A DNA stretch of 64,000 nucleotides from Prorocentrum cordatum (GCA_963575745.1 CAUYUJ010015684.1:207304-271303), one strand, 5' to 3'. Shown: positions 10,863 through 23,377, counted from the first letter of the stretch. The notes: generated by a model not told the origin, from the letters alone. Numbers and translations: made by a program.

Positions 10863-12030
10863 CTAGGCCGGACAACGGGGGCAACGCCATCGCGGGGCGC
10901 CGATGCCGCGGGGGGCCTGCCCGGCGGCGCCGCCTGGGGTAACGGCGGCGGCGGCGTCCTCTTCGCCGACATTCCTCTTCTTGCCTTCCAGGCGCGCCAG
11001 ATATTTCGAATGCTCCTGCATCGCCTGCTTAGACTTGTCAGCCGCGCCCTGGAAGAGGCTGGCCAGCGCTGTCTGGATATCCGGCGCAGCGGCGTTTTTG
11101 CGCTTGCGGAGCTCTCCTTTGTCGGACTCTTCAAGCTCATATCGCGCCGCAACCACCGAAGTGCCCATGAAGTCGTCGATGGTGAAGACCTTCGCCAAGT
11201 CGATGTGTCCATCGACGATCTCGCGGATGCTTACGCCCGTAGGTGGGGCGGGAGCCGCGGGTGTCTGCGGGGCGTTTTGGGCGTGGGTGGCGGCGAGCGT
11301 GTGCGAGACTTCCTGGTTGGCAGCGTCGAGCTCCTTCGCCGTGGCCACGATGCTCTCCACCAGGCCGTCCACGCGCTCCCGCCAGCCGTCCAGCTTGGAG
11401 CACTGGCCGTGGAGCTCGGCCTCGAGGTCCGCCTGGCGCTGCTCAGCCTGCTGCCGCTTGTCGCGCAGCGAAGGCTCCGCGGCAGGCGGCGGAGTGTGCG
11501 CCGCAAGGAGCTGGTAGCGCCGTGCTCTTTCCGCGTCGCCTGCTGCTTCCGCCAGGCTGGCGAGTTGCTGAGCCTGCTCTGTTTTGATGGCCGGGAGCGG
11601 CCCGGGCGGGAGGGCGACCAAAAGGCCGTCGTTGCCCTTGCCGCCCTTGCCCTTCCCCTTGCTCCCGTCGAAATGCGCGCCCTTCCCGCCTCCCTTTGTC
11701 GCTCTTGCCACTCGGCGACATGCGTGCCGCCTTGGCGCCGCCGCCACTGTTAAGATTGTCGCGGGAACCGCTGGCCGTGAGCAAAGCGCCGCAATGTCTG
11801 CAGCAAAACAATCCTTGCACGTTCTTCTCGCAGCCGCAGGCGAGGCACGCCACGAGCTGACTCCTCCTCCTGCTCCTCCTCCTCCTCCTCCTCCTCCTCC
11901 TCCCCCTCCTCCCCCTCCCCCCTCCCCCTCCTCCCCCTCCCCCCTCCTCCTCCTCCTCCTCCTCCTCCTCCTCCTCCTCCTCCTCCTCCTCCTCCTCCTC
12001 CTCCATCTTATCCTTGTAAACCACTCCTCA
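10863..12030 (-). pseudogene. ORF1-like region of a non-LTR retrotransposon
   Basis: An overlapping minus frame (about 11443-12024) carries CLACGCEKNVQGLFCCRHCG, a C-x2-C...C-x2-C zinc ribbon. The main frame follows with a basic glycine-lysine stretch (GGGKGAHFDGSKGKGKGG), then a charged heptad region of about 70 residues (DKRQQAEQRQADLEAELHGQ...ELDAANQEVS) that looks like a coiled coil, then KVFTIDDFMG. Zinc finger plus coiled coil is the usual ORF1 design; ORF1 proteins coat the element RNA. The two pieces are in different phases. The 5' side is lost in the CTC tract at 11866-12005. It lies directly upstream of the endonuclease remnant in sense direction. Confidence 0.5.
11866..12005. repeat. 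CTC microsatellite
   Basis: CTC/CCT and CCCCTC tract embedded beside the zinc-ribbon coding of the ORF1 remnant; it gives poly-Arg and poly-Gly frames with no meaning. Confidence 0.95.
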
Positions 12031-12136
12031 CTGTCGCCCTCCCCCCAGGCGTGTCGGTACGGCGGGCCGGGCGTTCCGCCTGAGACTTCGTCACCACCTA
12101 TCTCCCTGAAGCTTGGAATTTGCAACAGGTATGGAT

Positions 12137-12465
12137 GGAGGGCGGGTCCTTCGTAGGAAAATGCGGCGCTCGCCTCAGCGGCGCGCACACTCGTGCTACG
12201 AGTCTGCAGCAGCCTCACGGATGGAGGGCGGGCCGCGTTCAAAATGCCGCTCTCGCCTTCGCGGCGCACGCCTTCGGCCCAAAAGGTGGCAGCAGTTCCA
12301 CCGACGGGAGGCGGGTGGCGTGCAAAATTGCCATCGCCACAGCGCCGCACGCCCTCGCCCCGAGAGTCTGCAAGAGCTCCCCGGGCGGAGGGCGGCTCCT
12401 CCACGACACGCGGCTCTCGCGCCGAAGCGCCGCGCACCCTCGCCCCGAGAGTGCTAGGAGGGCAC
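12137..12465. repeat. Four-copy tandem repeat, about 82 bp
   Basis: Units start at about 12137, 12223, 12307 and 12387, each opening with GGAGGGCGG and carrying a GCGGCGC...CTCGCC...GCGCACGC body. Lengths are about 86, 84, 80 and 78 bp. Confidence 0.75.
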
Positions 12466-12617
12466 CACCTATACACCAACACCGATCCTGGCCAGGATCA
12501 CCCTGGGCCCAGGGTCGGTGTATACGCCCTCCTGCCTTGCGCGTGTGAAGGCATATACACCGGTCCTGGGCCCCGGGTGATCCTGGGCCAGGATGGGTGC
12601 TGGAGTATAGTTGGTGC
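12466..12617. repeat. Fold-back element with about 67-bp arms
   Basis: The left arm (about 12465-12530) and right arm (about 12549-12617) are imperfect inverted copies. Both contain CACCAAC, TATAC, CACCxATCCTGGCC, GGATCACCC and GGTGTATA. The loop is about 20 nt. Each arm also holds internal palindromes (CCTGGCCAGG, CTGGGCCCAG). MITE-like; no terminal duplication was verified. Confidence 0.75.
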
Positions 12618-12879
12618 CCTCCGAGAGTGTGCAATGCCAGGAGTTCGTCCGGTCGACATCCCAGGAGCTGTGCCTCTCCCGCGGTGTCGAAGTACCAGGG
12701 GTGGTGCTCCAGCACGGGCGCAACGGCCACGGTGACTCGCGGCACTGAAGTCCGAGGAATCGTGTTTCGGCGCGATTGGCAACTACCCGACGGCCGTCTT
12801 CCAGTGTAGGGCGACGAAATCTTTACATACCCAATGCCCCCTGGCCAGGCCCATCCTGAACCAAGCAGCAGTGCATACA

Positions 12880-13070
12880 GTAGGGGCCCGACCACAAGAA
12901 ACCTTCCCCAAGAAACCCAACTCTGAGACCCCAGGACGTCCACTAATGTTTGGTGTGGGAACGACACGCTTCAATCACAAAACCATCGAGACCCAAGAAA
13001 CCCAGGGCACCCTGGAGGCAAGCAGGGTGTTTCTTGGCATGGGTCTCCACTGTACACAGCTCCTGGGCCC
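12880..13070. repeat. Dispersed repeat, copy A (paired with 15.63 kb)
   Basis: Shared wording in order with 15628-15800: CCACAAGAAA...CAAGAAACCCAAC, a GGACGT word, CGAxACCCxAGAAACCCAGG, GGCAAGCAGG, then TGGGTCTCCACTGTAC. About 180 bp of homology with no coding sense. Sequence on either side differs, so this is a mobile or duplicated short element. Confidence 0.8.
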
Positions 13071-13224
13071 AAAAGGGCCTGGCCAGGGGGCAGCGAATCT
13101 GTACGGATGTCGTCGCCTGGCAATGGCAACACTTCACGACATGAGAACAGTTGCTGGAAAGTCCTGCAGAGGAAACTTGAAGGGAGGGTTTAATGCAACA
13201 TCGATGATGCGTCCTGGGAATACC

Positions 13225-13975
<751 letters not shown>

Positions 13976-13979
13976 CTCC

Positions 13980-14715
13980 CCACCACCACCGCGCGAACGA
14001 AGATCAGGTTTTTATCCCGCCTCGCCTCAGTTCAGACCACTCGCAGAACTGCAGCGGGACGTGAGCTCGACCTCCCCCCATACCGCGCAGTTGAAGACGA
14101 AATCGAGCTCGCGACCCGTCCGAACTCAGACCAGACGTCGGAACTTCGCTGCTCCTGCGCTGAGTCTCTTTCCTGCTGCGCTGCTGCACGGGCACAGTGG
14201 CGGCGCTCGCCGCAGTCAGCTGGATAAGTAGCTGCTCCAACCCACAGAAGGCATTCCACACACAACTCTGCCTTACCCCCGCTGTTGGCCGGAATAACGA
14301 GAACCTGCTGCATCGCGAAGGCATCAACGCAGAACACGATGGCGCACATGAACGAAACGTGGGCCACAAGCCCCATCGCTCCCGTGTTAGAGGCCATGAT
14401 CCGTTTGCGGTGCAGCTGCTGATTGGTCCGAATGCTTGAGATGATATGATACAGCGACGGAGGGGAGTTGACAGAAGGTCTAACGGCCCCACTCATCGAC
14501 TTGGTGGGACTGTCGACTGGACAAAAATAAGTGACACAACTCAGGGATATACGATGGGGCACGCCCATCCTCGAGAAGGGGGGGCGTCCGAACCGCCCCC
14601 CGCTGGGGGGGTATGCCCGAGATTCCCAAGCTTTACCTGAACGGCCAGTTTGAGGGGTTCGGCGGCTGGGCAAGAGAGAAGAAATGCTCAAATGCAAATG
14701 CTCAGATAGACTTGT
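13980..14715. other. Unassigned unique sequence
   Basis: Open frames exist on both strands (for example a 239-residue minus frame) but none matches a family I recognise, and the longest overlap one another. No repeat structure is obvious. Confidence 0.4.
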
Positions 14716-14719
14716 AGGT

Positions 14720-14863
14720 GGCCACATGTGAACCCTACCCCTACCCCCCACGATTTCTGAGGGGGAGGGTGGGGCTCACTTCGCTCGGGAGCTCCCAAAC
14801 GAAGTGAACCTCACCCTCCCCCTCAGAAATCGTGGGGGGTAGGGGTAGGGTTCACATGTGGCC
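14720..14863. repeat. Long perfect-ended fold-back (MITE-like)
   Basis: The left arm (14720-14783) and right arm (14800-14863) are inverted copies of about 64 nt with only a few mismatches near the loop (GGGGCTCACTTCG against CGAAGTGAACCTC). The outer end is GGCCACATGTG, containing the palindrome CACATGTG. The loop is about 16 nt. Confidence 0.85.
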
Positions 14864-14929
14864 CCCCAAACTTGCGGATGCCACGACAAAGGACACTCTA
14901 ACAGTCCTATCATTGAATTAAAAATGTGC

Positions 14930-15010
14930 TTGACATGTGTAAACCATGTTGTCAAAATGTTTCAAGCATGTTTTTTCACATGTGTAAAACATGTTTGAAA
15001 CATGTCTTGG
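14930..15010. repeat. ACATGT-rich short repeats
   Basis: Repeated words ACATGTGTAAA, CATGTTT and AAACATGT, several of them self-complementary. It lies just right of the CACATGTG-ended fold-back and shares its end word. Confidence 0.6.
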
Positions 15011-15600
15011 ACATCTGGGAAATATTTGGCAGCATGCTTCCTCTCCGTTAATCGACTTCCACAAAGATGGAGGCACGGACTTCTTGGATCAGCGCTGGGC
15101 CCCACTCCCTGGCGCGCGGGAGAGGGCCAGGCCAGGCCCGGGACGTCCGGCGCCGCCATGTATGTAAAGGAACGCGCTCGCGGGGCGCGCGGCCGCAGAG
15201 TGCCCTGAGCGGGAACTCCCGGATTGGGGCGAGACTCGGCGATGCGGACGAGCTCGCGTCGAGGCGCCGATGCCCTCGAGTCCCGACCGTCCGGGCGGGC
15301 ACCAGGGCCGTCTTAGACTCTCTGGGGCCGTCTGGGGGCCATCTTGGAGGGTCCCCGGTGCCCCGGTCCACCCATAAAGGTTTGGGGCGGCTGGTGTGGG
15401 CCCCTGGAACGCCTACAGTCAACCCGTAGAAGAAGGACTCACGATAGGGATGCAAGGGCCTTGGAAGGCAATGTCGACACTTTGCGAACCGGGCGCGGCC
15501 AGCGACAGCGACCAAGGATGGGTCGAAGGGGAAGCATGCAAAGGCAACCTTGGAAAATGCTCCTCCTTGCTAAGCGGGCTGAATATGCGCAGTTACATAT
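15011..15600. other. Unassigned GC-rich sequence
   Basis: No recognised gene or repeat; open frames on both strands are compositional. Confidence 0.4.
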
Positions 15601-15627
15601 ATGTATATATACACAGAGAGAGAGTCC

Positions 15628-15800
15628 AGTCCACAAGAAATCTTTCACAAGAAACCCAACCCTGAGCATCTAGGACGTACATTGATTTTCGCTGTGAGAA
15701 CGTCATGCTCTCCTCAGCAGAACCATCGAAACCCGAGAAACCCAGGGCACCCTGCAGGCAAGCAGGCTGTCTCTTGGAATGGGTCTCCACTGTACGAGTT
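15628..15800. repeat. Dispersed repeat, copy B (paired with 12.88 kb)
   Basis: Direct-orientation partner of copy A; the shared block begins CCACAAGAAA and ends TGGGTCTCCACTGTAC. A short CGGCGGTCTTCGGCGG array follows at 15820-15950. Confidence 0.8.
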
Positions 15801-15964
15801 CGACTGGTGACCCCCCGATACCCTTCGGCCTTCGGCGGTCTGCAGAGGCCTCCGGCCGCCTCCCGGCGGTCCCCGGCGGTCTTCGGCGGAACTCGGGCGG
15901 TCTCCTGCGGTGCCCCTCGGCGGTCTTCCGCGGCCTTCGGCGTGCGAGGTGTGCGGTTGCGTCC

Positions 15965-15996
15965 CACGATGGGCTCATGACCGAACTCCTCCTCTT

Positions 15997-16035
<39 letters not shown>

Positions 16036-16130
16036 TCTGCTCCTGCTCCTGCCCCTCCTTCTCCTCTTCCTCCTCCTCCTCCTCCTCCTCCAGCTCCTAC
16101 TCCTCCTCCTCCTCCTCATCCTCCCTGGCC
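15965..16130. repeat. CTCCTG/CTC repeat
   Basis: Hexamer CTCCTG repeats grading into CTC. Confidence 0.95.
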
Positions 16131-17225
16131 GCCTGCAGCAGCAGAGGAGGCCCCTTCCCGTCAACTGGGAGGCCAGCGATTCTCACGCACAGACTCGCCG
16201 CGCAGAGCCAGAATCCCCTTGCCCGCCCCCGCATCCTTCGACGCCCCCGCCCGGGGTGACTTCTGCGAACGGCCCGGCGGGGGCTCTCTGGGCACTCCTG
16301 GACTTCACAATAACAGGGGGGTGATCTGATCGGATGGGGGGTCTGAATTGAGCTATCGTGGAGGGCTCCAGTGTGCCAAAGGCCGCCCTTTCATGGCTGG
16401 TCTGGGGGGGGGTCTAAAACGGCTCGCCTGGGAGGGCAGTGACCCCCTCCTTTTTTATCACGAAAATTGGAATGCACGCCGCGGACGCTGGGGGGGGGGC
16501 GGCAGCGGCGGCGCCTGTTCAGGCGGAGCTCGGTGTCGCTCATGCAGTCCCTTGCAAAGAGGAAGGCAGGCAGGAGTGAGAGGCGGTAGGGAGGGAAAGA
16601 ATGAGGGAGGAAGAGGGAGGAGGGAGGAGCAACAGGAGGGAGAGGAGAGAGAGGAGGGACGGGAAGGAGGAGGGAGGAGGAGAAGGGAGGAGAAAGGAGG
16701 AGAAGAAGCAGGAGGCGCGCAACCCAGTGAGGGAGGGGGAGGGAGAAGGAGAGGTCCAGTTCTGAGACAGAGAAAGGAAAAGGAAAAGGAAAATGGGGTG
16801 TCGGCGTCCGTCCGACGAGGTGGTTTCGGCTTGGTACTCGAAGGCTTATCTGTCCCACGAAGGTGACATTGGGTCTATCAGGAGGGGCATCGGAAAACTG
16901 TTCGGTCACAGGCGCCCGTCGTTCAGATCCGTCGTGTGGGCTACGTCGCATTCGGACTCTGATCAGAGCCTGAAAAGGTTGGCTTTTCGCCGTCTTGGGG
17001 AATGCAGTTGCAGACACCGTTGCTGGGAAGGCGGCGGAGAAGGCACGAGTCCCTGAGATGCGGAAGGCACGTGTCTACGAGGCGAAGCGAAAGGATGCTG
17101 GTATGAGAAAAGACTGATGCGAGTCCAACTCGAAGCCACGGCGGCGATTTCGGAAGGGCTTGATCGTCGGAACCCACAGGGGTCAGATGGATGAGGGCGC
17201 GCCGCTGGGTGTCCCCAAGGGGGAG
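16131..17225. other. GC-rich region with purine-only GGGAGG tract
   Basis: 16560-16795 is almost purely purine (GGGAGGAGAGAGG...). The flanks (16131-16550, 16800-17225) contain no gene I recognise. Confidence 0.6.
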
Positions 17226-17515
17226 AGGGTTGGGACTCCCCCCCCCCTTTCCCCGATCCGTCTTCGGGCACCCCCCCCTCCCCCCTTTCCCGATCCGTCG
17301 TCGGAGACCCCCCCCCCCCCTCCCCCCCTTTCCCGGTCCGTCGTCGGAGAACCCCCCCCCCTTCCTTCCCCCCCTTTCAAAAGGGGGGGGAGGGGGTTCC
17401 GACCCCCCTCCCCCCTCCCCCCCCTTTGGCCGCCAAATTCGACCCCCCCCCGCCTCCCCCTCTTTCGCCACGGCGCCCCTGGTTTTTGGAAACCGACCCC
17501 GACCACCCCCAACAC
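17226..17515. repeat. C-rich homopolymer-like repeat
   Basis: Repeated CCGATCCGTCGTCGGAGACC blocks separated by runs of C and CCCCTTTCC, about 60-70 bp period, with at least three blocks. Confidence 0.8.
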
Positions 17516-17750
17516 TAATCCTCACCGTTACCCTAACCCCCAACCTTAACCCCAAACCCAAACCCTAGCCCCAAACATAACTCACTACTCATTACGCACT
17601 ACTCACTACCCACAAGTCACTACTCGCTACCGCCTACTCACTTCTCACTACCCACTACTCACTACTCACGACTCACTACTCACTACCCACGACTCACTAC
17701 CCACTACCCACTACTCCCTAGTCCCTACTCCCCACACACTGCGAACTACC
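17516..17750. repeat. Telomere-like block and CTCACTA heptamer satellite, left array
   Basis: 17516-17575 reads as degenerate CCCTAA/CCCAAACCCTAG words, resembling interstitial telomeric repeat. It passes directly into about 175 bp of CTCACTA heptamers. The same heptamer array resumes at 19.26-20.55 kb. Confidence 0.75.
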
Positions 17751-17799
17751 TATACGACCACCCTTCGGGTGATAAGGAGGTTCGGGGGGGAGGAGCCAA

Positions 17800-18055
17800 C
17801 GTCTCACTCGATCGGTTTCACTATCGATATCACAATCAATCTCACGATCGGTCTCGCTCGATCAACATCACCCGATCGATCTCACAATCGATCTCACTCG
17901 ATCTATTTCATTCGATCGATGTCACAATAGATCTGACTATCGATCTCACAATCGATCGCACGATCGATCTCAATATCGATCCCACAATCGATCTCACATC
18001 CGGTCCCACCATCGATCTCATTATCGATATCACAACCGATATCACAACCAACGTC
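17800..18055. repeat. ATCGATCTCACA minisatellite
   Basis: About eighteen degenerate units of roughly 12-16 bp around ATCGATCTCACA. It contains many GATC and ATCGAT sites. Confidence 0.85.
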
Positions 18056-18970
18056 ATCATCATCAACAACAACAACATCACCGTCTCCAACGTCATCAAC
18101 CTCATCAACACCATCAGAATCATCATCGGGACACCATCATCATCATCACCACCTCATCACCATCACCATCAACATCATCATCACCAACACCATCCTTGGG
18201 ACACCATCATCGTCACCGTCATCATCAACAACATCATAATCACTGGGACACCATCATCATCACCATTACCATCATCATCGGACCACACAACCATGTCCCT
18301 CACCACCATCATCCGCAAATCACCATGATCATGAAACACGTCATCAACATCATCATCGGGACACCGTTATCATCATCAGCAACATCACCACCTTCAACAT
18401 CAGCATCGGGGCACCATAATCATCGAAACACCATCATCATCAACAACATCATCGTCACGGGGACACCATCATCACCAACATCCGAATCATCATCACCATC
18501 ATCGCGCCACCATCACCAAAATCACCATCATCATCTCATCATCATCATCATCATCTTCATCAGCAACCTCATCATCATCATGGGGACACCGTCATCATCA
18601 TCAGCAACAACATCATCATCATCATCATCGGGACACCATCATCATCACCATCATCATCAACATTATGGGCAGCATCCGCAACCTCATTTTCTTCATCACC
18701 ATCGGGACACCATCATCCGGATCTCTTCATCATCGCATCATCATCAACATCATCAAGGTCATCAACCTCATCATCATCATCCGGACACCATCATCATCAG
18801 CAATATCATCATCAACACCATCATCATCGGGACACAATCACCATCAACACCATCATCACCATCATCATCCACATCGTCAACAGCATCATCATCATCGGAA
18901 CACCATCATCATCACCACCATCACCATCATCATCACCATCATCAACATCATCGACATCACCATCATCATC
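18056..18970. repeat. CATCAT satellite with recurrent GGGACACC marker
   Basis: CAT/CAA/CAC trinucleotide repeats punctuated about a dozen times by CGGGACACCATCATC at irregular 40-120 bp spacing. This gives a loose higher-order structure. Confidence 0.9.
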
Positions 18971-18982
18971 GGGACACCGACG

Positions 18983-19130
18983 GGACACCGGCGGGACACC
19001 GCGCGGCACCGTACGCCAGAAGAAAATCATTTGGTCCGGCCGCGCCTGAGCCACAGCGGACACCGGCGGGACACCGCGTGGCACCAGTTGCCGGAAGGGA
19101 ATCATTTGGCCCGGCCGCGCCACAACCACG
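18983..19130. repeat. Two-copy tandem repeat, about 75 bp
   Basis: Both units open ACACCGGCGGGACACCGCG and contain AATCATTTGG(C/T)CCGGCCGCGCC. It looks as though the GGGACACC marker of the adjoining satellite expanded into a longer unit. Confidence 0.75.
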
Positions 19131-19254
19131 ACTTTCCTTTCGCCCGCCCACGCAGTTTCGCCTCGCCAGCACGCACGGCACGCACGAACACGAAACCGAA
19201 ACCGATTTCCCGGTAGGGGGGCTCCCCGTTCCACTTCGATTTCACCCCCTCACG

Positions 19255-20545
19255 TCCGACTCACTACATACTACTCACTCCTCACTACTCACTACCCACT
19301 ACTCAATACTCACTACTCACTAAGCACAACTCACAACCCACTACGCACTAATCACAAATCACTACTCACTGCCCACTTACCAGTATCGACTACTCACTAC
19401 TCACATTTCACAATGCACTACCCACTGCCCACAACTCACTATTCACTATCCACTCCCTCGCTACTCGCTACCCCCTATTCCCTACTCCCTACACAATACT
19501 CAGTACTCACTACTCGCTACTCCCAACGACCTACGCGCAACCCAATACGCACTATTCACTACAAACTACTCACTATTTACTACGCTCCCACTACTCACTA
19601 CTCACTACTTCCTACTCCCTACTCACTACTCCCAACGCACTACTCACTACACCCTACCCAGTACTCAGTACTCACTACTCACGAAAAACTACTCACTGCC
19701 CACTACTCATTACCCATCAAGCACCACTCACTACCCACTAACCACGATGCACTACTTAATACTGGGCACTCACAATTCACTACTCCCTACGCACTGGAGA
19801 CAACTCACTACTCAATATCCATTACTCGCTACCCAATACGAAACATGCACTGACCACTACGCACTTCTCGCTACACACGACTCACTACTCCCTACTCACT
19901 AGTCACTCGTCGCAAGTCGCTACTCACTATTCACTACTCACTACTCACGACTCACTACTCACTACTCACTAATTTCTACTCGCTACTCCCTATTTACTAC
20001 CCACTACTCAATACCCACTTCTCGCTTCCCACTACTCACTATTCACTACTCACTACTCGTTACTCCCTACTCGCTACGCACTACTCCCTACTCGCTACTC
20101 ACTACTGACTCCTGACTACTCCCTCCTCACAACCCAATGCTCACAAGGCCCTACTCGGTACTCACTACTCGCAACTCGCTACTCACCACTCACTACTCAC
20201 TACTCTCTACTCACTGCGCACAACTCACTAGTCAATACTCACTACTCAATCCTCGCTATTCGCTACTGTCTACTCCCTCATCCCTACTCCCTGCTTACTA
20301 CTCACCATCCACGACTCACTACACACTACTCACTTCTCACCACTCGCTACTCATATCATTACTCTCTACTTCCGTGCCACTACTCACTGCCCACTACTCA
20401 CTACTCACTACTCACAAAAACTCTACGCACTACTCACTACTACCACTACCCATTACCCACTACTCACTACTTACTACTCACGACTCACTGCGCACTACTC
20501 ACTGTCAAATACCCACTACTCACCAACCGTTACTCAAAACACTCT
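19255..20545. repeat. CTCACTA heptamer satellite, main array
   Basis: About 1.3 kb of degenerate CTCACTA/CACTACT units with frequent TACCCACTA, TCGCTA and TCCCTA variants, predominantly in a 7-bp register. Confidence 0.92.
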
Positions 20546-21225
20546 AGTTTCTACTCACTACCCGAGAGGCCCCCTCCCCAGCGGTCTGCGAGCACACACC
20601 CCCTTTTGTGTATTCAGGGGTATCCACTGGCGCGCTTTCCAGATGGATCGCCTCGTCCTCGTCGCAGGCAGGCTGCGAGGCGATGATGACCTGAAGCGTC
20701 AGCAGGCCTGTATGCTGCAACATGCGGCATTACTGTGAAGAGCAGGTGTAGTAAGGCGCCTTACTGTTCTGTGCAGGTGTGGTAAGGCGTCTCCTCCGCC
20801 TCCTGCGTCTCCTCCTCCTCATCCTCCTCCCCCCCGCGCCCCCCCCCCCGCCGCAGCCGCCATTTCCTCCCAGCGCTCATTGGACGACACAGGCGAGCGC
20901 TGCTCTCGCTGATTCTCTTCGTCCAGTTGGGCGGCCAAGACTGGTTGGTTGCAATCGAGGTGCTATCTCTCCGTCACTGTACTTCTGATATTCTGCATTT
21001 TCAACCCGAGGGCCGTGGGGGGGCATGTCGGCGGGGGGTAGGCCGAGGACACTCACACTGCGAATTACTCCCACTCCGTTCAAGCATGGTCGTTCAGGAA
21101 GTGTGGAGCATGTGGCAAGGATCAACGCAGATCTTTGGTCAAAGATCTTATGTGGTAAAGCCCGATTGAATCTCCCGCATGCGGCGGTGTTCGAGAGGTC
21201 TCCCACCCAAGGCTCAAGGGCGTAA
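20546..21225. other. Unassigned unique sequence with small CTC tract
   Basis: No gene recognised. 20710-20790 has two copies of a GTGTxGTAAGGCG word. A CTC/CCCCCC tract lies at 20785-20870. Confidence 0.4.
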
Positions 21226-21289
21226 GTGAGCCAGGTCTCTCTCTGTTCTTGGATGTTGATTTGAAACTGATGTTGATTTGAAAGTGTTA

Positions 21290-21377
21290 TCCATCCTAAC
21301 TCCTGGTTCCTGACTCCTCCGTCCTCCCTCCTCCTCCCTCCCTCCTCCTCCCTCCTCCTCCTCCTCCTCCTCCTCCT

Positions 21378-21421
<44 letters not shown>

Positions 21422-21600
21422 TCCCGCTCCCCCTCCTGCTCCTCCACGTCCTCCTCCTCCTCCTCCTCCTCGTCCTCCTCCTCCTCCGCCTCCTCCTCCT
21501 TCCTTATCCACCATCCTCCCTTCCTCGTTGCTTCCATCCTTCCTTCTTACCTTCCTTCCTTCCTTTCCTCCTACCTACTTCTTCCTCCCCTCTCATTTTA
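21290..21600. repeat. CTC, CTCCTG and CTTCC repeats
   Basis: CTC passing into a CTCCTG hexamer run, back to CTC with GTC variants, then a CCTTCCTTCC tail. Confidence 0.93.
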
Positions 21601-21684
21601 GGCGCAAGTCTTAGGCAAGCACTTTTGGATCCTCATGGGTGGGATGTGGCCTCACGCCGCCGCCGTGGTGAGGTCGAGGTGCAG

Positions 21685-22015
<331 letters not shown>

Positions 22016-22513
22016 CCCCCGCGTATACCAAGCGTGGATTGATGGCCTGCCAGTCTGGAAATTCGGCTGCCCCCGACGACTGGGCCGTTCGCGGGGGGGG
22101 GGGGGGGGGCGCCAGTCGCAGCAACACCCCCCCCTCTTTGTCCCTCTCCCCCTCCGTACCTACTCCCGGCCCCATGTCCCCCTTCCTCCTCCCTCGCGGC
22201 CCCTGTCCCTCGCCCTTTCCACGCACCTGTCGTTTCCCCCCTCCTGCCCCCCCTCTGCCTACCCGCAGTCCCTTGTTCCTCCCCCTCCTTCTCCTCCCCT
22301 GGCACCCCTGGGGGGCGGGATCCACTTCTCCTCACTGGGGGGGTCGCAAGGTCCCCGCCCGCCCCCCGGCGACCCCAGGGGGGCAGGACAGCGCGCCCTC
22401 GCCCGACGCCTTTTCACGGGGCGGTCGGCCCGTCATCCCGACGAGCCCCCCAGCCACAGCGATCCAACACAGCGGTCCCTACCCTCTCCTCCCTCCCCCC
22501 TTCAATTTCCCCC

Positions 22514-22787
22514 TGTAAGAATATCCGGGGCACTGTCGGGTTTTATCGTCGTAGACGTTCCTTATCAGTGCTGCCGTCTTTTTACAAGCGTCCAGCGTGA
22601 CGAGCAATAACAAGCTATGAATCCACATGAAGAGGGCGCCTCCCACGCCCGAAAGAAGAGGGGCGCCTTCCGCGCCGAGTCCTGAAAAGGAGAAGCCCGC
22701 AAACCATCGGCACAACCCTCGCTGATGCACCTGTCCATGTTCACTGCTGTCCTCTCTCCCTCCGTTGGTGCTGAGATGTCCTCCTGT
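22514..22787 (-). repeat. 3' LTR of the copia-like element
   Basis: Matches 30974-31293 across its whole length, e.g. ATCGTCGTAGACGTTCCTTA, CAAGCGTCCAGCGTGAC, GAGTCCTGAAAAGG, CTGATGCACCTGTCCATG and CTGTCCTCTCTCCCTCCG. The plus-strand left end is TGTAA, giving ...TTACA at the sense end. The right boundary is approximate because the copies part after ATGTCCTCCTG. Confidence 0.88.
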
Positions 22788-22792
22788 GAAGA

Positions 22793-23377
22793 TTACGCAT
22801 CTCGGAACTGAAGATTCTGAATCCCCGAAACAAAACCAGCGCACGTTTGGGCCTTCAGGTCAGACTCGAAAACACCCTTGCCAGCCTCCTGGCGTTTGCG
22901 CGAAGTGATAAACTCAGGATCGCGAGCCAGCTTCCACCTGCCAGAGAGGATTACGCCCATCAGGGGCTCGAAATACTTCGCATCAATATTCGTGAAACCG
23001 TCCGCTGGGCTGGCTTCGGAGCGAACCCATCGTACCAAAGTTCCTCCGTCTTGGATATCTTGGCGGCAAGCAGTAGCTTCGATCGCCACATGTTTGTCCG
23101 TGAGACCGAGGGCGCTACTCTCGCTCGTGGTCATCGCGTCGTAGGTCGGCTTGCAATCGACAAACCACAACGGCCTCGATCTCGCGTAAGAGCTGACATG
23201 TTCGCTGGGGGTCATGATCGGGCCCCTTCTCAAACTCGTACATTGCCAACCGTGCGTAATCCAGTTATCCGACCATCTCGCTGAGAGCTCGGGTCTCGGC
23301 CGACGGCGTAGATCTCGCCACTTGCGGTAGCTTCTTACTGCCCCGCGAAATTCAAAATACTGCGCTGAATTTCTCAT
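22793..23377 (-). pseudogene. RNase H domain, copia-like element
   Basis: The frame shows VDCKPTYDAMTTSESSALGL, then TDKHVAIEATACRQDIQDGG, then LVRWVRSEASPADGFTN. This is the copia RNase H pattern of a D-rich helix, a connection strand and the final W-V-x-S-x-x-x-x-AD-x-x-T motif. It ends about 6 bp from the 3' LTR, the normal place for the end of pol. A C-terminal extension of about 50 residues (RRQEAGKGVFESDLKAQ...) follows the AD motif. It overlaps the RT frame in a different phase, so a frameshift separates them. The first catalytic Asp of the fold is not evident in this frame and may lie across the shift. Confidence 0.7.

Noticed and set aside
19255-20545. CTCACTA array as a functional telomere
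   Set aside because: Internal, highly degenerate, not the CCCTAAA motif, and flanked by other satellites on both sides.
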